Assembly (NCBI RefSeq): GCF_015058545.1
Contig: NZ_SVCB01000068.1
Location: 1 to 10,619 of the forward strand
Length of the DNA stretch: 10,619 bases
Direction of reading: 5' to 3'
From: Veillonella sp.
GTDB lineage: Bacteria; Bacillota; Negativicutes; Veillonellales; Veillonellaceae
Made by a program: the position numbers and the translations under genes
Notes under the pieces: model-generated
What the model was told of the DNA's origin: nothing
Database searches by the model: none
Seen by the model: only the letters and a program-made list of their open reading frames with translations
Shown here: in pieces, positions 7,118 to 10,619 of the stretch
Layout: the number at the start of each line of letters is the position of its first letter
Numbering within the stretch: position 1 is the stretch's first letter

Positions 7118-7939
7118 TTAATGTGCTTGTAATACATGGATAAAATCAGCAACGCTTTCACTTTGAATCAAGTAGTCACCGATGGATTTCGGTAATTTTG
7201 TTTTAATACCGTGGAAATCGGAGCCGCCCGTAACCAATAGCTTACGCTGAATAGCCATTTTACGATAACGAGCTTCATCTTCCGGTTTATGGATAATGTG
7301 ATACACTTCGATGCCATCAAATGGTAATTGAAGCAGTTCTTGCACATAATCATCGTTTTTAATTAATTTAGGATGTGCCATCACAGCTAAGCCGTTAGCA
7401 TCGTGAATTAAATTAATTACATCCAACGGATCTGCCTTAAATTTAGGTACATAGTAAGGGCTTCCTCTTCTCAGTAGAGTTTCAAACCCTTCATCAACGG
7501 TTTTTAAATAGCCCTTGTTAATCAAAAGTTGTGCCAACAGCGGACGACCCAAGGAACTGGCATTAGGAAAGGTTTCTTTAAATTCTTCAACCGATACATC
7601 GTAACCGTCTTTAGCCAATAAATCAATCATTTTAAAAATACGATTTTCACGGGATTCTTTAAAAAATGTCAGGTAATCATTTAATTCTTTATTTGTATAG
7701 TCAAAGGCATACCCGAGGATATGAACGTCTTTGTCTTTGTAAGTAGAGCTGAATTCACAACCCGGAATAACGGTAATGCCTAAATCAGGCTCAGTTAACA
7801 TTGTCATAAAGCCATCAATCGTATCATGGTCGGTTAACGACATCATTTTGATGTTGGCCGCTTTATTAGCTGCGCGTAAATCCAATGGACGCATTACACC
7901 GTCAGATGCCGTACTATGCATGTGAAAATCTACTAACAT
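7118..7939 (-). CDS. PHP-domain metal-dependent phosphoesterase (TrpH/YciV-like)
   Basis: The 273-residue protein carries the metal-binding signature of the PHP superfamily: DFHMHSTASDG (H6, H8, D13), SLTDHDTIDG (D37, H38), PGCEFS (E62), HILGY (H73), MAHP (H189) and GSDFHG (D241, H243). This is the layout of COG0613 proteins such as Escherichia coli YciV (RNase AM), which removes 5' nucleotides from short RNA and hydrolyses 3',5'-nucleoside bisphosphates. The exact substrate here is inferred from family only. There is no polymerase domain, so it is not PolX or DnaE. Histidinol phosphatase is a less likely reading because the motif spacing fits COG0613 and no his gene is near. Two in-frame ATGs occur at 7945 and 7939; ribosome binding site spacing favours 7939. 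It is the first gene after the proS hairpin. Confidence 0.93.
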   Translation of the reverse strand: MLVDFHMHSTASDGVMRPLDLRAANKAANIKMMSLTDHDTIDGFMTMLTEPDLGITVIPGCEFSSTYKDKDVHILGYAFDYTNKELNDYLTFFKESRENRIFKMIDLLAKDGYDVSVEEFKETFPNASSLGRPLLAQLLINKGYLKTVDEGFETLLRRGSPYYVPKFKADPLDVINLIHDANGLAVMAHPKLIKNDDYVQELLQLPFDGIEVYHIIHKPEDEARYRKMAIQRKLLVTGGSDFHGIKTKLPKSIGDYLIQSESVADFIHVLQAH

Positions 7940-7947
7940 AATCATTA

Positions 7948-7954
7948 CCTCCTT
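7948..7954 (-). promoter_or_regulatory. Ribosome binding site that decides the PHP gene start
   Basis: The minus strand reads AAGGAGGTAATGATTATG. The perfect AAGGAGG is only two bases from the first ATG (7945) but eight from the second (7939). The second is the workable start, giving MLVDFHMHS instead of MIMLVDFHMHS. Confidence 0.75.
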
Positions 7955-7988
7955 AAACTACAAATGTACAAGAATTAATGACAGCAAA

Positions 7989-8016
7989 GGCAGTCGATAG
8001 AATCCCATCGACTGCC
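7989..8016 (-). terminator. Hairpin after proS, probable intrinsic terminator
   Basis: GGCAGTCGAT (7989-7998) and ATCGACTGCC (8007-8016) form a perfect 10-bp stem with an 8-base loop, starting six bases after the proS stop codon. In the transcribed direction the stem is followed by TTTGCTGTCATT, a short and broken T-run. It is therefore a plausible but perhaps leaky terminator between the ispG-proS and PHP-miaB-mutSL groups. Confidence 0.65.
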
Positions 8017-8021
8017 ATAGA

Positions 8022-9740
8022 TTATAAAGTATTTAACGTATCGATTACAGCTGTTTTTACATCAGCAATAGCTACTTCCACAGCTTCACCGGTTTTACGA
8101 GTTTTTAATTCTACAGCACCTGATTCCAAGGTATTTTTACTTACCGTAATACGTAAAGGATAACCAATTAAATCAGCATCTTTAAACTTAACACCGGCCC
8201 GTTCTTTACGATCGTCGAGCAATACGTCGACACCGGCCGCTTTAAGTTCATCATAAATCTTAGTACTTGCTTCCATAAGTGCTTCGTCTTTAGCATTAAT
8301 CGGCACAACTACCACTTCGAACGGCGCAATGGCACGTGGCCAAATGATACCGTTTTCATCATGGAACTGCTCAATAGCGGCTGCTAACGTACGAGATACA
8401 CCAATACCGTAACACCCCATAATATATGGATTAGGACGACCATTCTGATCGAGGAAGGTACCGTTTAAGGATTCACTGTATTTAGTGCCCAATTTAAAGA
8501 CTTGACCAACTTCAATGCCCTTGGCGATTTCCAAGTGACCACCGCAATTAGGGCATACATCATCCTTCGTAATCAAACGAATCGGCGCTACAATAATATC
8601 TTCCAAGTTAAAATCACGTTTCGGATTGATGTTAATATAGTGAGCATCTTTTTTGTTGGCCCCGCCGCAAGCGTTGAACATTTCCATTACGGATTCGTCC
8701 ACCACAATTTTGAAAGTTTCGGTTTGTTTTAAACCAACCGGACTGATAAAACCGCCGGTTAAGCCCGCTGCCACGAGTTCTTCATCGCTGGCCATTTCCG
8801 GTTCAACACCGCCGTCAACAGCATGTTGCACCGCAATTTCATTGACTTCATGGTCACCGCGTACCATCGCCAATACCACTACACCGTCAACAGATAATAC
8901 AACAGCCTTGATGGTTTTATCTAAAGGCAAGGATAATTGTTCGGCAACAGCTTCAATGGTTTTGGCATCCGGTGTTGCTACTTCCGTAAGTTCCAACAAA
9001 GGTTCTTCGGACTGTTTCATAACACCCGGTTTACCGATTTCGATATTGGCTGCATAATCGCAATTATCACAGTAAATTACATCGGCTTCACCGGATTCAG
9101 CCAAGGCCATGAATTCATGGCTGTTGCTGCCGCCGATGGCGCCGGAATCAGCTTCTACAGGTTTACAGTAAAGACCGCAACGACTAAATACATTTTCATA
9201 AGCATGATACATATCCCAATAAGATTTATCGAGACCTGCTTCATCAATATCAAAGGAATACGCATCTTTCATGATGAATTCGCGACTGCGCATTAAGCCG
9301 TAACGAGGACGGCGTTCATCACGATATTTATTTTGAATTTGATATAAAGTCAAAGGCAACTGACGATACGATTTTACTTCATCTTTAATAAGAGTTGTAA
9401 TCATTTCTTCGTGAGTCGGTCCTAAGCAATAGTTACGGTCATGACGGTCAGTGAGACGAATCATTTCTGCACCATATACGTTCCAACGGCCGGACTCCTG
9501 CCAAATTTCAGCCGGTTGAATAATCGGCATCATAATTTCCTGGGAGCCGATAGCTTGCATTTCTTCATGAACAATGGCTTCAATTTTACGAATACTTTTC
9601 CAAGCTAATGGCAAATAGGAATAAATCCCCCCTGCCATCTTGCGAATCATACCGGCACGCAACATATATTGTTGGCTGACTACATCTGCATCGGCAGGTG
9701 TTTCTCGTAATGTAGGGGCATATAACTTACTGGCTAGCAT
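8022..9740 (-). CDS. proS: Prolyl-tRNA synthetase, bacterial type with editing domain
   Basis: ProS charges tRNA-Pro with proline in the cytoplasm. The 572-residue length matches the long bacterial form. Class II motif 1 lies near 40-62 (GGIYSYLPL to KIEAIVHEEM), the TxE loop is T109-H110-E111, motif 2 starts at RDERRPRYGLMRSRE (140-154), and motif 3 is CYGIGVSR (443-450). Between motifs 2 and 3 lies the INS (YbaK-like) domain that clears mischarged Ala-tRNA-Pro, about residues 230-390. It is bracketed by C224-x2-C227 and C396-x2-C399, which could form a zinc knuckle as in other Gram-positive ProS. The anticodon-binding domain fills the C-terminal part. The ATG at 9740 is four bases after the ispG stop, with AAAGGAG ten bases upstream inside ispG. 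Confidence 0.98.
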   Translation of the reverse strand: MLASKLYAPTLRETPADADVVSQQYMLRAGMIRKMAGGIYSYLPLAWKSIRKIEAIVHEEMQAIGSQEIMMPIIQPAEIWQESGRWNVYGAEMIRLTDRHDRNYCLGPTHEEMITTLIKDEVKSYRQLPLTLYQIQNKYRDERRPRYGLMRSREFIMKDAYSFDIDEAGLDKSYWDMYHAYENVFSRCGLYCKPVEADSGAIGGSNSHEFMALAESGEADVIYCDNCDYAANIEIGKPGVMKQSEEPLLELTEVATPDAKTIEAVAEQLSLPLDKTIKAVVLSVDGVVVLAMVRGDHEVNEIAVQHAVDGGVEPEMASDEELVAAGLTGGFISPVGLKQTETFKIVVDESVMEMFNACGGANKKDAHYININPKRDFNLEDIIVAPIRLITKDDVCPNCGGHLEIAKGIEVGQVFKLGTKYSESLNGTFLDQNGRPNPYIMGCYGIGVSRTLAAAIEQFHDENGIIWPRAIAPFEVVVVPINAKDEALMEASTKIYDELKAAGVDVLLDDRKERAGVKFKDADLIGYPLRITVSKNTLESGAVELKTRKTGEAVEVAIADVKTAVIDTLNTL

Positions 9741-9744
9741 TGAA

Positions 9745-10619
9745 TTACGACTCCTTTGCTTTTGACTCTAAATACATTTCTATTTCATGGAATAAAGCAT
9801 CCACTAATTCACTTTCATCAACGGTTTTAATGACCTCTCCCTTGCGGAAAACAATACCGCGGCCATCACCGCCGGCAATCCCGAAATCGGCTTCACGCGC
9901 TTCGCCCGGTCCGTTTACGACGCAGCCCATAACGGCTACACGAATCGGTTCTTTAATGCTCTTAAGACGCGCTTCCACTGTTTCTGCCATGCTGAAAAGA
10001 TCAACGCGACAACGTCCGCAAGTCGGACAGGAAATCATGGTGGCACCGTAAGTGCGAAGTCCTAAGGAACTTAAAATCGTTTTACCTACTTCTACTTCGT
10101 GGATAGGGTCGCCTGTTAAGGAAACGCGTAAGGTATCACCAATCCCCTGTGCCAACAAAGCACCGATACCGATGGATGATTTAACGGTCCCCTGCGTAAT
10201 CGTACCGGCTTCCGTAACACCTAGATGGAGCGGATATGGTACTTTAGCCGATAATTTCTGATAGGCTTCGATCATGAGCGGTACATCGGTGGCCTTAATG
10301 GATAACTTCATTTCACGATAATCCAAAGACTCTAGAATACGCACATGCTCCAAAGCGGCTTCCACCATACCATCGGCGCAAGGATGACCGCCATAGGCAT
10401 CCAAAATATGCGCCGGTAAGGATCCGGCATTAACACCGATACGGATTGGAATCTGTTTAGGTTTCGCTTTTTTAATAACGGCTACCACATTGTCGATACC
10501 GCCAATGTTCCCCGGATTAATGCGGAGTCCGTCTACGCCGCTATCAATAGCTTCGAGAGCCAAAGTATAGTCGAAGTGAATATCCGCAATAATCGGAATC
10601 TGCGCCCCTGCCTTAACTG
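9745..10619 (-). CDS. ispG: 4-hydroxy-3-methylbut-2-enyl diphosphate synthase IspG (partial, N-terminus off right edge)
   Basis: IspG (GcpE) is the [4Fe-4S] enzyme that reduces methylerythritol cyclodiphosphate to HMBPP, the next-to-last step of the MEP isoprenoid pathway. The visible 290 residues begin within the TIM barrel, upstream of ADIHFDYTLALEAIDSG and LRINPGNIG, and run to the C-terminal cluster domain. Cluster ligands are visible as SCPTCGRC (Cys codons at 10027-10029 and 10018-10020) and GCVVNGPGE (Cys at 9922-9924, Glu at 9901-9903). An additional Cys lies at 10009-10011. The frame is open past the TTG at 10563, which is an internal Leu codon and not a start. By comparison with Escherichia coli IspG about 70-80 N-terminal residues are missing. 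In many Firmicutes dxr and rseP precede ispG, so they may lie just outside. Confidence 0.97.
   Translation of the reverse strand, partial: VKAGAQIPIIADIHFDYTLALEAIDSGVDGLRINPGNIGGIDNVVAVIKKAKPKQIPIRIGVNAGSLPAHILDAYGGHPCADGMVEAALEHVRILESLDYREMKLSIKATDVPLMIEAYQKLSAKVPYPLHLGVTEAGTITQGTVKSSIGIGALLAQGIGDTLRVSLTGDPIHEVEVGKTILSSLGLRTYGATMISCPTCGRCRVDLFSMAETVEARLKSIKEPIRVAVMGCVVNGPGEAREADFGIAGGDGRGIVFRKGEVIKTVDESELVDALFHEIEMYLESKAKES

Noticed and set aside
8653..9057. 134-codon open frame on the + strand
   Set aside because: Antisense to the proS editing domain. Its Ser/Thr/Ala-rich composition is what the reverse complement of proS codons would give.
10561..10563. TTG at 10563 as the start of ispG
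   Set aside because: The frame stays open upstream and encodes the conserved ADIHFDY segment of IspG, so this is an internal Leu and the true start is outside the window.

Overview
All seven genes in this 10.6 kb window lie on the minus strand, so transcription runs from the right edge to the left edge. The set is core housekeeping: isoprenoid synthesis, translation, tRNA modification and DNA mismatch repair. Protein style (bacterial-type ProS with CxxC pairs, MutS and MutL of the Firmicutes type with an endonuclease motif in MutL), strong AAGGAGG ribosome binding sites and moderate-to-low G+C all point to a Firmicute. The best guess is a Negativicute close to Veillonella. That placement is an inference from sequence style and gene order, not a database result.

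Layout in transcription order: ispG (start off the right edge, stop at 9745) is followed after 4 bases by proS (9740-8022). A 10-bp perfect-stem hairpin sits just past the proS stop and probably ends or weakens that transcript. Next come a PHP-domain phosphoesterase (7939-7118), a P-loop protein with an Asp23/Gls24-like C-terminal domain (7091-6243), and miaB (6184-4874), with gaps of 26 and 58 bases. A 140-base gap rich in direct and inverted repeats separates miaB from mutS (4733-2013). The mutS stop overlaps the mutL start (2013-1, C-terminus off the left edge) in a TAATG junction.

How they work together: ispG makes isoprenoid precursors and proS charges tRNA-Pro. miaB thiomethylates isopentenyl-A37 of tRNAs, using a modification that itself derives from the isoprenoid pathway. 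MutS and MutL form the mismatch repair pair and are translationally coupled. The PHP protein and the P-loop/Asp23-like protein sit between the two groups with no assigned cellular role here.

No mobile element, CRISPR array, RNA gene or phage gene was seen. The most notable structures are a 24-bp in-frame tandem repeat (four copies) in the MutL linker, a low-complexity tail linker in MutS, the repeat cluster between miaB and mutS, and the P-loop plus Asp23-like fusion. No clearly new system is apparent; this is mostly an ordinary core region.
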